NCBI RefSeq assembly: GCF_900631945.1
Contig: NZ_UZWE01000030.1
Coordinates: 124,001 to 188,000, forward strand
DNA: 64,000 nucleotides
Source: Paracoccus haematequi
Lineage (GTDB): Bacteria > Pseudomonadota > Alphaproteobacteria > Rhodobacterales > Rhodobacteraceae
Reading direction: 5' to 3'
Part shown: one piece after another, positions 52,057 through 62,944 of the stretch
How the letters are laid out: each line of letters starts with the position of its first letter
Numbering within the stretch: position 1 is the first letter of the stretch
Notes under the pieces: generated by a model
The model's input: only the letters and a program-made list of their open reading frames with translations
Databases searched by the model: none
Told to the model about the DNA's origin: nothing
Made by a program: the position numbers and the translations under genes

Positions 52057-52643
52057 TGCAAGGCCCCTTTCATGCGGCTGTCCACGGCCTGATCGACGGC
52101 GGCCTGATCGACCGTCCCGCCGAAGCTGCGCACCAGTTCGGCGGCAACGTCGCGGGCGACCTCGCGGGCATCGGTATCGGCGCTGTCGCGGATCTCGCGG
52201 ATGCGCTTTTCCGATTCCGCCGCGCGCGCCGAAATCTCGGCATCGGCATGGGCGATGGCGGCGTCCAGTTCCTTCTGGATCTCGGCGCGGTTGGCGGCGA
52301 CGATCTTGCCCGCCTCGGCCCGCGCGTCGGCCAGGGCCTTGTCATAGGCGGCCTCGGCCTCCTTGGCCTTCAGCTTGAATTCCTCGGCGGCCATCAGATC
52401 GCCGGTCATGGCGCCCTGGCGGTCGGACAACACGGCGCCGATGCGCGGCAGCGCGATCTTGGCCACGACCCAATACAGCACCAGCATGGTGACGATGAGC
52501 CAGAAAATCTGGTTCGCGAAAGTCGTCAGATCCAGCTGGGGCAGGCCCGTGGCTGTCTCGGTCTCGCCATGCGCGATCGAGCTTGCGACGCTTTCGGTAT
52601 GTTCGGCCGCGGTATGGGCGGCCTCTTGCAACAGGCTGATCAT
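52053..52643 (-). CDS. atpG: ATP synthase F0 subunit b'
   Basis: The 196-residue protein carries one membrane helix ([21 protein letters not shown], about 46-66), then a long coiled coil. A separate b' next to b is typical of photosynthetic-type alphaproteobacterial F0. I chose the ATG at 52643 after AAGGGG; a TTG two codons upstream is the alternative. Confidence 0.92.
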   Translation of the reverse strand: MISLLQEAAHTAAEHTESVASSIAHGETETATGLPQLDLTTFANQIFWLIVTMLVLYWVVAKIALPRIGAVLSDRQGAMTGDLMAAEEFKLKAKEAEAAYDKALADARAEAGKIVAANRAEIQKELDAAIAHADAEISARAAESEKRIREIRDSADTDAREVARDVAAELVRSFGGTVDQAAVDQAVDSRMKGALQ

Positions 52644-52719
52644 GTCCAAACCCCTTGGCCTTGAAGGTCACGAAGGGGCGGGGGCCGGACCCCCACCCCG
52701 CCGCAAGGATGGCGTTGGA

Positions 52720-52956
52720 TCAGACTGCGAACATCAGCAGAAGCGCGACCAGGAACGAGAAGATCCCCAGGGCTTCGGCGAAGGCCATGCCGATGAACAG
52801 CGTGGCGGTCTGGCCGGCGGCGGCCGACGGATTGCGGAGCGCGCCCGACAGGAAGTTGCCGGCGACGTTGCCCACACCGATGGCGGCCCCGCCCATGCCG
52901 ATGGCGGTCAGGCCGACGCCGATGTACTGGCCCAGTTCTCCGATATTGCCTTCCAT
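52720..52956 (-). CDS. atpE: ATP synthase F0 subunit c
   Basis: The 78-residue double-helix hairpin has [24 protein letters not shown] in helix 1 and loop. The proton-binding glutamate lies in helix 2 ([21 protein letters not shown]). It forms the rotor ring. It lies between a and b'. Confidence 0.97.
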   Translation of the reverse strand: MEGNIGELGQYIGVGLTAIGMGGAAIGVGNVAGNFLSGALRNPSAAAGQTATLFIGMAFAEALGIFSFLVALLLMFAV

Positions 52957-53017
52957 GATGATGCTCCTTGCGGTTGGAAGTTGTGGATTGGGGTGAAACC
53001 CGACCGTGCAGCCCGGC

Positions 53018-53773
53018 TTAGTGCGACGGGTGCAGCGCGTCCTTCAGGTAGACGCAGGTCAGGATGGTGAAGACATAGGCCTGGATGAAGGCCACCAGGA
53101 TTTCGAAGGCATACATGCCGACCACCGCGATGATCGAGATCGGCGCGACGGCGGCGATGGCCGCGAAGCCCGCGAAGACCTTGATCACGGCGTGACCGGC
53201 GATCATGTTGCCCGCAAGTCGGATGGAATGGCTGACGGGGCGCACGAAATAGCTGATGACCTCGATCACGGCCAGCACCGGGCGGATGGCCAGCGGGGCC
53301 GAGCGGACCCAGAACAGGTCCAGGAAATGCGCGCCGTTCTTGATGAAGCCGATGGCCGTCACGGTCAGGAACACCGACAGCGCCAGCACGCCCGTCACCG
53401 CGATATGCGAGGTCACGGTAAAGGCCATGGGCAGCAGGCCCAGGAAGTTGGCGAAGACGATGAACATGAACAGCGTCATGATATAGGGGAAGTATTTCAG
53501 CCCGTCCTTGCCCGCGATGTCGGCGACCATCTTGTGGACCAGGCCATAGGCCAGTTCCGCGATGGACTGGCTGCGGCTGGGCACGATGGCCCGGCCGCGC
53601 GTGCCCATCACCAGCAGGGCCAGCGTGGCGGCGACGATCAGGAACAGCCACAGCGTGACATTGGTCGGCGTGTACCAGTGGACCGCGCCGTCCCCGAACA
53701 GCGGGCGCACGATGAACTGGTCCATCGGGTGGAAAGACAGGCCGGTTGCCTCGCCATGCGCTTCTGTCGCCAC
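53018..53773 (-). CDS. atpB: ATP synthase F0 subunit a
   Basis: The 251-residue membrane protein has the essential arginine in [14 protein letters not shown], plus [22 protein letters not shown] and a last helix with [16 protein letters not shown]. It forms the proton half-channels against the c ring. AtpI is encoded two bases upstream. Confidence 0.96.
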   Translation of the reverse strand: MATEAHGEATGLSFHPMDQFIVRPLFGDGAVHWYTPTNVTLWLFLIVAATLALLVMGTRGRAIVPSRSQSIAELAYGLVHKMVADIAGKDGLKYFPYIMTLFMFIVFANFLGLLPMAFTVTSHIAVTGVLALSVFLTVTAIGFIKNGAHFLDLFWVRSAPLAIRPVLAVIEVISYFVRPVSHSIRLAGNMIAGHAVIKVFAGFAAIAAVAPISIIAVVGMYAFEILVAFIQAYVFTILTCVYLKDALHPSH

Positions 53774-53775
53774 GA

Positions 53776-54123
53776 TCAGTCCCTCTCGTCGGTGCCCGGC
53801 GGCTTGCCGGATGTGCTGCCAAGTTCGGCTGCCGTGCGCATCATCACCTTGATGCCGGCCACGAAGCCGAGAAGTATGAACAGGATCAGCATGATCGGCA
53901 GGGTGCCGAACAGCCAGTCCAACCCGTGTCCGATCCCGGCGCCCAGCATGATGCCCGCGACGATCTCGGTGACCATGCGCCAGGCGACATGCGCCTTGTC
54001 ATAGCCCGCCATCGGCCCGGCGGCCTCTGGCTTCGCGGTCACCTTGGACAGCCGCTCCTCCAGGTCGCGCAGGCGGGCGGCATCCGCCTGCCGGTCCGCG
54101 CTGTCCCTGGGATCTTCGGCCAT
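53776..54123 (-). CDS. atpI: ATP synthase protein I
   Basis: The 115-residue protein has a charged N-terminus and two membrane helices ([22 protein letters not shown] and [21 protein letters not shown]). AtpI helps c-ring assembly. I chose the ATG at 54123, which starts at [12 protein letters not shown]; a longer frame runs into the promoter. Confidence 0.88.
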   Translation of the reverse strand: MAEDPRDSADRQADAARLRDLEERLSKVTAKPEAAGPMAGYDKAHVAWRMVTEIVAGIMLGAGIGHGLDWLFGTLPIMLILFILLGFVAGIKVMMRTAAELGSTSGKPPGTDERD

Positions 54124-54151
54124 CTGTCGCGCCCGCTCTTCGTTGCCGGGC

Positions 54152-54180
54152 TGTCTAGGGTGGATCCCCCGCCAAGTCAA
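54152..54180 (-). promoter_or_regulatory. Sigma-70 promoter of the F0 operon
   Basis: On the minus strand TTGACT (54180-54175) and TAGACA (54157-54152) are separated by 17 bases. Transcription would start near 54145, about 22 bases before the atpI ATG. Confidence 0.7.
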
Positions 54181-54328
54181 GCATGGGGAAAATCCCATCA
54201 ACATATTGATTTACAATAAAATTGCAGGTTCCGGCGATGATGCGCCGCGCGGCGCCGGCCCTGCCCGACGCGGACAATATTCAACCGGACAGTTGACCAT
54301 TCCCGCCATTCCGCGCCATCACGGGCGG

Positions 54329-54688
54329 ATGAACGCCCCCGCGCCCGACCGGCTGGACCTGATCTTCGCGGCCCTGGCCGACCCCACGCGGCGGCGGGTG
54401 CTGTCGATGCTGCTGGAAGACGACATGGCCGTCAGCGACGTGGCCGCGCCCTTCGACATGAGCCTGGCGGCGATCTCCAAGCATCTGTCGGTCCTTGCGG
54501 CGGCCGGGCTGATCCGGCAGGAACGCCGGGGCCGGATCACCTGGTGCAAGCTGGACCCGGACGGGATGCGCGCGGCATCCGTCTGGATGCAGGGCTTCGG
54601 GCAGTTCGACCCGGTGGACCTGGACGATTTCGAACGGTTTCTAGAGGCGCAGATCAGCGAATGGAGCAGCGATGACGGCGCCCCCTGA
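54329..54688 (+). CDS. ArsR-family regulator of the psu operon
   Basis: The 119-residue winged-helix protein has the ArsR core (ALADPTRRRVLSMLLEDDMAVSDVA, then MSLAAISKHLSVLAAAGLIRQERRGR). The CxC metal motif of metal-sensing ArsR proteins is absent. It overlaps psuK by 17 bases, so it probably regulates pseudouridine breakdown; the ligand is unknown. I chose the ATG at 54329, after GGGCGG. Confidence 0.88.
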   Translation: MNAPAPDRLDLIFAALADPTRRRVLSMLLEDDMAVSDVAAPFDMSLAAISKHLSVLAAAGLIRQERRGRITWCKLDPDGMRAASVWMQGFGQFDPVDLDDFERFLEAQISEWSSDDGAP

Positions 54689-55553
54689 CATCCTCTGCAT
54701 CGGCGCGATGCTGTGGGACGTGATCGGCCGCGCGCCGCGCCGGATGGCGCCGGGCGCCGACGTGCCGGGCCGCATCCGCCACATCCCCGGCGGCGTGGCC
54801 CTGAACGTCGCGGTGGCGCTGGCCCGCTGGGGGCTGCGCCCCGCCGTCCTGTCCGCCGTGGGCCGCGACCCGGAAGGAGCGGCCCTGGTGGCCGAGGCGG
54901 AACGTCTGGGCGTCCTGACCGCACATCTGGCCCGCGACACCGGCCTGCCGACCGACACCTATATGGGGATCGAGGACAGCGAGGGGCTGATTGCCGCCAT
55001 CGCCGATGTCCACAGCCTGGAGGATGCGGGCATCGCGATCCTGGCCCCGCTGGACGGCGCGCTGTCCGGCTGGACCGCCCCGGTGGTCCTGGACGGCAAC
55101 CTGACCGAGGATCTGCTGGCCAGCGTGGCCCGCGACCCGCGCCTGTCCCGCGCCGACCTGCGCGTGGTCCCCGCCAGCCCCGGCAAGGCCGAACGGCTGG
55201 AACCCCTGATCGCCGCCCGGCGCGGCTGCTTCTATCTCAACCGGCTGGAGGCCGAGATCCTCGCCGGTCGCGCCTGTCCCGACGCCGCCACCGCCGCGCA
55301 GGCCGTCGTCGCGCGCGGCGCCGCCCGCGTGCTGGTCACCGACGGCCCGCATCCGGTCGCCGAGGCGATGGCGGGTGCGCCGACCCTGACCTTCGCCCCG
55401 CCGCCCGTCACTGTCGCGCGCGTGACCGGCGCGGGCGATTGTTTCCTGGCCGCGCATCTGGCCGCCGAACTGAACCGACAGCCGCGCGACGCGGCCCTGC
55501 GCCAGGCCGCCTGTGCCGCCGCCGCGCATGTCTCTGGAAAGGATGTTCCATGA
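54672..55553 (+). CDS. psuK: Pseudouridine kinase PsuK (PfkB family)
   Basis: The 293-residue PfkB-fold kinase shows PGGVALNVAVALARWG and the C-terminal VTGAGDCFLAAHLA motif. Its place directly before psuG, coupled by an ATGA overlap, identifies it as the kinase that makes pseudouridine 5'-phosphate. Taken alone it could be another carbohydrate kinase. Confidence 0.88.
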   Translation: MTAPPDILCIGAMLWDVIGRAPRRMAPGADVPGRIRHIPGGVALNVAVALARWGLRPAVLSAVGRDPEGAALVAEAERLGVLTAHLARDTGLPTDTYMGIEDSEGLIAAIADVHSLEDAGIAILAPLDGALSGWTAPVVLDGNLTEDLLASVARDPRLSRADLRVVPASPGKAERLEPLIAARRGCFYLNRLEAEILAGRACPDAATAAQAVVARGAARVLVTDGPHPVAEAMAGAPTLTFAPPPVTVARVTGAGDCFLAAHLAAELNRQPRDAALRQAACAAAAHVSGKDVP

Positions 55554-56467
55554 CCGCCCCCCTCACCTTCTCGCCCGAAGTCCGCGACGCCCTGGCCGCA
55601 GGCCGCCCGGTCGTGGCGCTGGAATCGACGATCATCACCCACGGGATGCCCTGGCCGCAGAACCTGGACATGGCGCGGCAGGTCGAACAGGCGATCCGCG
55701 ACAACGGCGCAGTGCCCGCCACTATCGCCGTGATGGGCGGGCAGATCCATGTCGGCATGGACGACAAGGCGCTGGAGGCCCTGGCGCAGACGCCGCCGGA
55801 TCAGGCGATGAAGCTGTCGCGCGCCGATCTGGCGGTCTGCCTGGCCAATGGCCGCACCGGCGCGACCACGGTCGCCGCGACGATGATCTGCGCGCATCTG
55901 GCGGGCATCCGGGTCTTTGCGACCGGCGGCATCGGCGGCGTGCATCGCGGGGCCGAGTCCAGCTTCGACATTTCCGCCGACCTTCAGGAACTGGCGCAGA
56001 CGCCGGTGACCGTGGTGGCGGCAGGCGCCAAGGCGATCCTGGACCTGCCCAAGACCTGGGAGGTGCTGGAAACCCTGGGCGTGCCCGTGATCGCCTATGG
56101 CCAGGACGACCTGCCCGCCTTCTGGTCGCGCGCCAGCGGCATCCGCGCGCCGCTGCGCATGGACAGCCCCGATCAGATCGCCGCCGCCGCCGCCATGCGC
56201 GCGCGCCTTGGCCTGAACGGCGGCCAGCTTGTCGCCAACCCGATCCCACCCGAGGCCGAGATCGCCGCCGAGGTGATCGGCCCGGTCATCGAACAGGCCC
56301 TGTCCGAGGCCGAGGCCCAACGCATCGCCGCGAAACAGGTCACGCCTTTCCTGCTGCAACGCATCTTCGAACTGACCGAGGGCCGGTCGCTGCACTCCAA
56401 CATCGCCCTGGTCCTGAACAACGCCCGCCTGGCATCGCAGATTGCCGTCGCCATGACCCAGCGATGA
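55550..56467 (+). CDS. psuG: Pseudouridine-5'-phosphate glycosidase PsuG
   Basis: The 305-residue protein matches PsuG/IndA throughout: VALESTIITHGMPWPQN, ANGRTGATTVAATM, FATGGIGGVHRG, and the catalytic Lys161 in VVAAGAKAILDLPKTWE. It splits the C-glycosidic bond to give uracil and ribose 5-phosphate. With psuK it salvages pseudouridine from RNA decay. Confidence 0.96.
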   Translation: MTAPLTFSPEVRDALAAGRPVVALESTIITHGMPWPQNLDMARQVEQAIRDNGAVPATIAVMGGQIHVGMDDKALEALAQTPPDQAMKLSRADLAVCLANGRTGATTVAATMICAHLAGIRVFATGGIGGVHRGAESSFDISADLQELAQTPVTVVAAGAKAILDLPKTWEVLETLGVPVIAYGQDDLPAFWSRASGIRAPLRMDSPDQIAAAAAMRARLGLNGGQLVANPIPPEAEIAAEVIGPVIEQALSEAEAQRIAAKQVTPFLLQRIFELTEGRSLHSNIALVLNNARLASQIAVAMTQR

Positions 56468-56510
56468 CCCGTTGACCGTCCCGCCCATCCCGGCGTAAGG
56501 CTGGCGACGT

Positions 56511-56593
56511 GCGCGGCTGGCGGAATTGGTAGACGCAGTTGGTTTAGGTCCAACCGCTTCGGCGTGGGGGTTCGAGTCCCTCGCCGCGCACCA
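56511..56593 (+). tRNA. tRNA-Leu (anticodon TAG)
   Basis: The 83-base class II tRNA has acceptor GCGCGGC pairing with GCCGCGC, anticodon stem GTTGG/CCAAC with anticodon TAG at 56545-56547, a long variable arm (GCTTCGGC), T loop TTCGAGT and encoded CCA. Confidence 0.95.
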
Positions 56594-56641
56594 CAGCGCC
56601 GGGCTGGGCGCGGCACTGCTGCGCCGCAGTCCCCGCCAGCC

Positions 56642-57025
56642 TCAGTGGCAGTCCAGCGTCACCTCGACCGGGTTTGGCACCAGATCCAGCATCGCACCGC
56701 TGCTGGCATCCACACCGGCGCCGATGATGCCGCCGACCAGCACGTTGCCCGCCATGGCGGCGCTGCCGCCGTTGGCGACCTTGTTTGTCACGCGGACCTG
56801 CTGATGCTTGCAGCCGTCCTTCGTGATCAGGACATTCAGTTCCGACTTGCGCGGCACCTTGAACGTGCACGGCGTGTTGTTGCAGGTCTGCCCGTCGCTC
56901 ATCTTCACCTGGGCGCCGGTGGGGGTCGAGTTGACGATAAGCGCGTCGTTGGACCCGCGCGTGATGGTGGCGCAGCCCGCAACGGAAAGAACGGCGCAAA
57001 CAAGAAGGATTGGTTTGAACATCAT
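56642..57025 (-). CDS. Putative lipoprotein
   Basis: The 127-residue protein has a signal peptide and lipobox (VLSVAGCATITRG, Cys near 18), then a small beta-rich domain with PEGA-like VNSTPTGAQVKM and two cysteine pairs (QTCNNTPCTF). A glycine-rich segment near the C-terminus (GNVLVGGIIGAGVDA) may contact the membrane. Function is unknown. It is divergent from the formate dehydrogenase operon. Confidence 0.8.
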   Translation of the reverse strand: MMFKPILLVCAVLSVAGCATITRGSNDALIVNSTPTGAQVKMSDGQTCNNTPCTFKVPRKSELNVLITKDGCKHQQVRVTNKVANGGSAAMAGNVLVGGIIGAGVDASSGAMLDLVPNPVEVTLDCH

Positions 57026-57228
57026 GTCCTCGTAAAAGATTGCCGCTGCTTGGTCGCGCGAAATCGTGAACGGGACAACCAGCCATATAATTCTGTTTTT
57101 ATTAGATTTCCGCAGACCTCTTGCCCTGCCGGAGCGACCGCGACAGGATCTGCCCCGCCTTGACTTTTGACCGCCCGGTCAGCAAACTGGCCCGGTACCT
57201 ATCTATAGACAGGCAGCAGGAGGGTCTT

Positions 57229-60200
57229 ATGAACATCGACCTTTCGCGCCGCGGCTTCTTGAGGCTGGCGGGTGCGGGGGTTGCGGCGACATCGCTGGGG
57301 GCCATGGGCTTCGGCGGGGCCGAGGCGGCGGAACAGGCGCATGTGCGCGCCTTCAAGCTGGCCACGACCACGGAAACGCGCAACACCTGTCCCTACTGCT
57401 CGGTCGCCTGCGGGATCATCATGTATTCCAAGGGCGACGTGAAAGCGGGCGAGACCGCCCAGCTTCTGCACATCGAAGGCGACGCCGACCATCCGACGAA
57501 TCGCGGCACGCTGTGCCCCAAGGGCGCCGCGCTGAAGGATTTCGTCCATGCGCCCACGCGCCTGACCAAGCCGCGCTATCGCGCCGCCGGTGCCAGCGAC
57601 TTCCAGGACATCACCTGGGACGAGGCCCTGGACAAGATCGCCCGCGCGATGAAGGACGACCGCGACGCCAACCTGATCCAGGTGAACGAGGCGGGCGTGC
57701 CCGTCAACCGCTGGACCACGACCGGCTTCCTGGCGGCATCGGCAACCACGAACGAAACCGCATGGCTGACCTACAAGACGGTCCGGTCCATGGGGATCGT
57801 CGGATTCGATAACCAGGCGCGCGTCTGACACGGCCCCACGGTGTCCAGTTTGGGCCCGACATTTGGCCGTGGAGCGATGACCAACTCCTGGACCGACATC
57901 AAGAACACCGACCTTGTGGTCGTCATGGGCGGCAATGCCGCCGAAGCGCATCCCTGCGGCTTCAAATGGGTGACCGAGGCCAAGCACCATCGCGGCGCCA
58001 AGCTGATCGTGGTCGATCCGCGCTATAACCGCACGGCGTCCGTGTCGGATTACTATGCGCCGATCCGTCCGGGCAGCGACATCGTGTTCCTGATGGGCGT
58101 GATCCGCTGGTGCATCGAAAACGACAAGGTGCAGTGGGATTACGTCCGCAACTATACCAACGCCAGCTTCCTGGTGAAGGACGAGTTCGGCTGGTCCGAC
58201 GGGCTGTTCACCGGCTATGACGAGGAAAAGCGCGACTACGACAAGTCCAGCTGGGACTACAAGATGGGCGAGGACGGGTTCGTCCAGACCGATCCCACCC
58301 TGCAGGATCCGCGCTGCGTCTGGAACCTGCTGAAAGCGCATGTCGACGCCTATACGCCGGAATTCGTCGAACGCATCTGCGGTACGCCCAAGGACAAGTT
58401 CCTGCATATCTGCGGCATGATCGGCGAATGCTCGTCGCCGACCAAGACCATGACCTCGATGTATGCGCTTGGCTGGACCCAGCATTCCAAGGGCGCGCAG
58501 AACATCCGCGGCATGGCGATGCTGCAACTGATCCTGGGCAATATCGGCGTCCGGGGCGGCGGGATGAACGCGCTGCGCGGCCATTCCAACATCCAGGGCC
58601 TGACCGATATCGGGCTGATGTCGAACCTGATCCCCGGCTACCTGAACATCCCCACGGAAAAGGAAGCGGACTGGGCGACCTACATGTCCACCCGCGGCTT
58701 CAAGCCGATCGTGCCGGGGCAGACCAGTTACTGGCAGAACTATTCCAAGTTCATGGTCAGCTTCATGAAGGCGATGTGGGGGGATGCCGCCACCGCCGAA
58801 AACGACTGGGCCTATCACTATCTGCCGAAACTGGACGTGCCCGCCTATGACGGGATGCGCATGTTCGAGCTGATGGCCCATGGCAAGGTGAACCTGTATT
58901 TCTGCCAGGGCTTCAACCCGATCCTGTCCTTCCCCAACCGGGGCAAGATGACCGAGGCGTTTTCCAAGCTGAAGATGCTGGTGGTCATGGACCCGCTGGA
59001 GACGGAGACCTCGCATTTCTGGCAGAACCACGGCATCTACAACGACGTGGACACGGCATCCATCCAGACCGAAGTTCTGGAACTGCCCACCACCTGCTTT
59101 GCCGAGGACGAGGGCGCGTTGGTGAACTCGGGCCGGTGGCTGCAATGGCACTGGCCGGGGGCGACCCCGCCGGGCGAGGCCAAGCACGACACCTGGATCA
59201 TGGCGCAGATCTTCCTGCGCGTGAAAAAGCTCTATCAGGACGAAGGCGGGGTCTTCCCCGACCCGATCCTGAACCTGACCTGGGACTATCGCGACCCGAA
59301 CGATCCCAAGGCGGACGAGCTTGCCCGGGAAATGAACGGCCGCGCGCTGGCGACCGTCTATGACGCCGCCGACCCCACCAAGGTCGTGGCCGAGGCCGGG
59401 CAGCAACTGTCCAGCTTCGGGCATTACCGCGACGACGGGTCCACCATGGGCGGCTGCTGGATCTATGCCGGAAGCTGGACCGAGGCGGGCAACATGATGG
59501 CGCGGCGGGACAATACCGATCCCGACGACACCGGCGCCTTCCTCAATTGGGCCTTTGCCTGGCCGGCGAACCGGCGGATCCTGTACAATCGGGCGTCCTG
59601 CGACTTGCAGGGCAAGCCCTGGGATCCCTCGCGCAAGATCATCGAATGGACAGGCGAGAAATGGGAAGGCTATGACGTGCCGGACATTCCGGTCACGGCC
59701 AAGCCAGAGGAGGTCGGTCCGTTCATCATGAACCCCGAGGGTGCGTCCCGGCTTTTCAGCCGGGGGATGATGCGCGACGGCCCCTTCCCGACGCATATGG
59801 AACCGTTCGAGGCCCCCATTGCCAACGTCTTCAACCCGAAGATGCGCGGCAACCCGGTGGCACGGGTGTTCCAAAGCACGGCGGACCAGTTCGCCGAGAT
59901 CGGGGATCCCGAATTCCCCTGCGTCGCGACCAGCTATCGCCTGACCGAGCATTTCCACTATTGGACCAAGCACAACCCGGTGAACGCCGCGTTGCAGCCC
60001 GAGTTCTTCGTGGAAATCAGCGAGGAACTGGCGGCGGAACGCGGCATCGCCAAGGGCGGCCGGGTCCGGGTCTGGTCCAAGCGCGGGCAGGTCTGGGCCA
60101 AGGCGGTCGTGACCAAGCGGCTGCGGCCGTTGCAGGTGGACGGCAAGACCGTCCATGTCATCGGCATCCCGCTGCATTGGGGCTTCATGGGATCGGCGAA

Positions 60201-60315
60201 AAAGGGCTTCGGCCCGAACAGCCTGACCTCTCAGGTCGGCGACGCGAACGTCGAGACGCCTGAATTCAAGGCCTTCATGGTCAATATCGAACCCGCAGAG
60301 GAGCCGGTGGCATGA
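57229..60315 (+). CDS. fdoG: Formate dehydrogenase-N/O alpha subunit, selenoprotein
   Basis: The 1028-residue molybdopterin bis-MGD enzyme is read through an in-frame UGA at 57826-57828, which encodes selenocysteine at residue 200 (context NQARV-Sec-HGPTV). A Tat signal ([13 protein letters not shown]) begins the protein, so it works in the periplasm. A 4Fe-4S site uses Cys54, Cys57, Cys61 and Cys96. Sequence after the UGA matches E. coli FdnG/FdoG without a break. It oxidises formate and passes electrons to FdoH. GGAGGG precedes the ATG. A gene caller that stops at UGA would split this gene. Confidence 0.95.
57840..57857 (+). promoter_or_regulatory. SECIS hairpin of fdoG
   Basis: Counting the UGA as 1-3, GG-U-GUCC (15-21) pairs with GGGCCC (27-32) around loop AGUUU. 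This leaves U17 bulged and G23-U24 in the loop, exactly the bases SelB needs in the E. coli fdhF element. Confidence 0.85.
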
Positions 60316-61307
60316 CCGAAACCGCGCCCCAACCCACCACGGCGGCGGCCAACCCGCCCGTCCAGCCGATCGGGTCGAACCTGCTGCCCTCCGACGTGGT
60401 CCGCATCTCGGCCACCAAGGACGTGCCGCAGCCCGACCGGCAGCTGACCAAGGTCGCCAAGCTGATCGACGTCAGCAAATGCATCGGCTGCAAGGCCTGC
60501 CAGTCGGCCTGCATCGAGTGGAACGACACCAAGCCCGAGGTCGAGACCAACGTGGGGGTCTATGAAAACCCCCACGACCTGACCCCGAACATGTTCACCC
60601 TGATGCGGTTCAGCGAATGGGTGAACCCGGAAACCGACAACCTGGAATGGCTGATCCGCAAGGACGGCTGCATGCATTGCGAGGATCCGGGCTGTCTCAA
60701 GGCCTGCCCGGCGCCCGGCGCTATCGTGCAGTATTCCAACGGCATCGTCGATTTCATCCATGAAAACTGCATCGGCTGCGGATACTGCGTGACCGGCTGC
60801 CCCTTCGACATCCCGCGCATCAGCAAGGTCGATCACAAGAGCTATAAATGCACCCTCTGTTCCGACCGCGTGGCGGTGGGCCAGGGTCCGGCCTGCGCCA
60901 AGGCCTGCCCCACCCAGGCCATCGTCTTCGGAACCAAAGAGGACATGATCGCCCATGCCAACGACCGGATCGAGGATCTGAAGTCGCGCGGCTATGACAA
61001 CGCCGGGATCTATGACCCGCAGGGGGTGGGCGGCACGCATGTGATCTATGTGCTGCACCATGCCGACAAGCCGCAGATCTATGACGGGCTGCCGGAAAAT
61101 CCGCGCATCTCGCCGGTGGTCGAGGGCTGGAAGGGCGTCACCAAGACCGCCGGTCTGGCGGTGATGGGGGTGGCCGCCGTGGGGGCCGCGATCCACGGGC
61201 TGTTCGCCCGCGCCAACCGCGTGGACGAACACGAGGAACAGGCCGCAGAACGGCTGGTCCAGGCCGATGCGCCCGCCACTGCGCCCCATGACAGGGGGGA
61301 CGTGTGA
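60312..61307 (+). CDS. fdoH: Formate dehydrogenase beta subunit (4 x 4Fe-4S)
   Basis: The 331-residue electron-transfer subunit has four ferredoxin-type clusters: [35 protein letters not shown] and [18 protein letters not shown]-terminal membrane helix ([18 protein letters not shown], about 280-297) anchors it in the inner membrane. It links FdoG to FdoI. The ATGA overlap couples it to fdoG. Confidence 0.96.
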   Translation: MTETAPQPTTAAANPPVQPIGSNLLPSDVVRISATKDVPQPDRQLTKVAKLIDVSKCIGCKACQSACIEWNDTKPEVETNVGVYENPHDLTPNMFTLMRFSEWVNPETDNLEWLIRKDGCMHCEDPGCLKACPAPGAIVQYSNGIVDFIHENCIGCGYCVTGCPFDIPRISKVDHKSYKCTLCSDRVAVGQGPACAKACPTQAIVFGTKEDMIAHANDRIEDLKSRGYDNAGIYDPQGVGGTHVIYVLHHADKPQIYDGLPENPRISPVVEGWKGVTKTAGLAVMGVAAVGAAIHGLFARANRVDEHEEQAAERLVQADAPATAPHDRGDV

Positions 61308-61993
61308 TGCCGCGCCCCCTCTATTCCGAACCGGGCGACCGGATCGAAAGCGTCAGGCCGGTGACGGTCAGCCGTTACCGGGGCTTCATCCGGGGCAACC
61401 ACTGGCTGACGGCGCTGTCGCTGATCCTGCTGCTGCTGTCGGGTCTGGCGCTGTTCCATCCGTCGCTGTATTTCCTGACCGGCCTGTTCGGCGGCGGGCA
61501 GACGACGCGCTGGATCCATCCGATCATCGGCGTGGTGCTGTTCTTCAGCTTCCTGCTGATGTTCGTGCAGCTGTGGCGCCTGAACCTGCCCCGCCCCGAG
61601 GATACCACCTGGGTCGCCCAGATCGGGGATGTGGTCGCCGGACACGAGGAAAAGCTGCCCGAGCTTGGCAAATACAACGCCGGGCAGAAATTCATCTTCT
61701 GGGCCATGTCGATCCTGATCGTGGTGCTGATCGTGACCGGCGTGATGATCTGGGAACAGTTCTTCGGCGGGCTGGTGACGATCCCGACCCGGCGCATCGC
61801 CGTGCTGGTGCATTCGCTGGCAGCGGTGGCGATCATCCTGGTGTTCATCCTGCATGTCTATGCGGCGATCTGGACGCGCGGCACGTTGCGGGCGATGACG
61901 CGGGGAACCGTGACGGGCGGCTGGGCCTATCGCCACCACCGCAAATGGCTGCGCGAACTGGCTGGACGCCGCCAGAACGGCCCGGCAGAATAA
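61307..61993 (+). CDS. fdoI: Formate dehydrogenase gamma subunit, cytochrome b556
   Basis: The 228-residue protein has four membrane helices and conserved histidines (FIRGNHWLTALSLILLLLSG, WIHPIIGVVLFF, VHSLAAVAIILVFILHVYAA) that bind two b hemes. It reduces quinone on the cytoplasmic side. I chose the ATG at 61307 (TGATG overlap); a GTG one codon upstream is possible. Confidence 0.95.
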   Translation: MPRPLYSEPGDRIESVRPVTVSRYRGFIRGNHWLTALSLILLLLSGLALFHPSLYFLTGLFGGGQTTRWIHPIIGVVLFFSFLLMFVQLWRLNLPRPEDTTWVAQIGDVVAGHEEKLPELGKYNAGQKFIFWAMSILIVVLIVTGVMIWEQFFGGLVTIPTRRIAVLVHSLAAVAIILVFILHVYAAIWTRGTLRAMTRGTVTGGWAYRHHRKWLRELAGRRQNGPAE

Positions 61994-62029
61994 CGCAAAG
62001 ACAAGTGGCCGGTCCGGCCCGGAGACGGT

Positions 62030-62944
62030 ATGACAACCACCATGCAACCCGACCCTTCGGTCATCGGCGGCGTCCCCGTGGCGCCGCTGGCTTTTTTGCC
62101 CGACGCCGCGGCGGTCTTTGACAAGCGGGCCGGTCGGTTCGCCTTTCTGGCCGATCACGGCGGCAATCTGGCGCCCTATCTGCGCTTCCTGGCCGACCTG
62201 ACCGGATTGCAGGCGCGGCTGGCGCGCGACCTGCCCACACCCGCGCCGATCCCCGCCGACCGCATCCGCATCGCCCGCGAAAGCCGGATGCCGCCCATCG
62301 ACCGCGCCGCCCTGGCGGCGGACGAGACGATGCACGCCACGCTGGACCGCTTCCTGGCCGAGGCTGCGGTGCTGGACATGCCCGAACCCGCCCGCCTGGC
62401 CCTGTCCGCCGTCACGGCGGCGGGCATTGCCGACCGGCACTGGCTGCTGGAGAATATCCTGTCCGACCGCATCCCCGACGACAGCGCCGCGCCGCATCTG
62501 TTCGTCGGCGCTGCCGTGCAGGTCCATCTGGCGCGGCTGGCCGCCACGCTGGACGCCGCGCAACTGGTCAGGATCCGCACCGGCACCTGCCCGACCTGCG
62601 GCGGACGGCCCGCGACATCCTCGGTCATGGGTGCGGCGGGGATCGAAAGCACCCGCTATGCCGCCTGCGGCTGCTGCGCGACGCACTGGAACGAGGTGCG
62701 CGTGACCTGCCTTTGCTGCGGGTCGACCAAGGGCATCAGCTATCGCAGCGTCGAAACGGACGAGGCGACGGTGAAGGCGGAATTGTGTTCCGAATGCGGC
62801 AGTTGGGTGAAGATCCTCTATCAGAACAAGAACCCCAGCCTGGATCCCATCGCGGACGACGTGTCCAGCCTGGGCCTCGACATGCTGATGAAGGACACCG
62901 ATTTCCGGCGCGGTGGCTTCAACCCCTTCATCGCCGGCTATTGA
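62030..62944 (+). CDS. fdhE: Formate dehydrogenase accessory protein FdhE
   Basis: The 304-residue cytoplasmic protein has the C-terminal rubredoxin-like cysteine pairs ([32 protein letters not shown]) typical of FdhE. It is needed to make active respiratory formate dehydrogenase before Tat export. Its stop overlaps the selA start by one base (TGATG). Confidence 0.95.
   Translation: MTTTMQPDPSVIGGVPVAPLAFLPDAAAVFDKRAGRFAFLADHGGNLAPYLRFLADLTGLQARLARDLPTPAPIPADRIRIARESRMPPIDRAALAADETMHATLDRFLAEAAVLDMPEPARLALSAVTAAGIADRHWLLENILSDRIPDDSAAPHLFVGAAVQVHLARLAATLDAAQLVRIRTGTCPTCGGRPATSSVMGAAGIESTRYAACGCCATHWNEVRVTCLCCGSTKGISYRSVETDEATVKAELCSECGSWVKILYQNKNPSLDPIADDVSSLGLDMLMKDTDFRRGGFNPFIAGY

Noticed and set aside
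57826..57828. In-frame stop codon suggesting a broken formate dehydrogenase gene
   Set aside because: Homology continues without shift on both sides, the site is the known selenocysteine position, and a SECIS hairpin and selA are present.
57199..60177. 992-codon open frame antisense to fdoG
   Set aside because: It is a by-product of high GC codon use. The opposite strand encodes a fully conserved enzyme, and the antisense translation has no recognisable domain.
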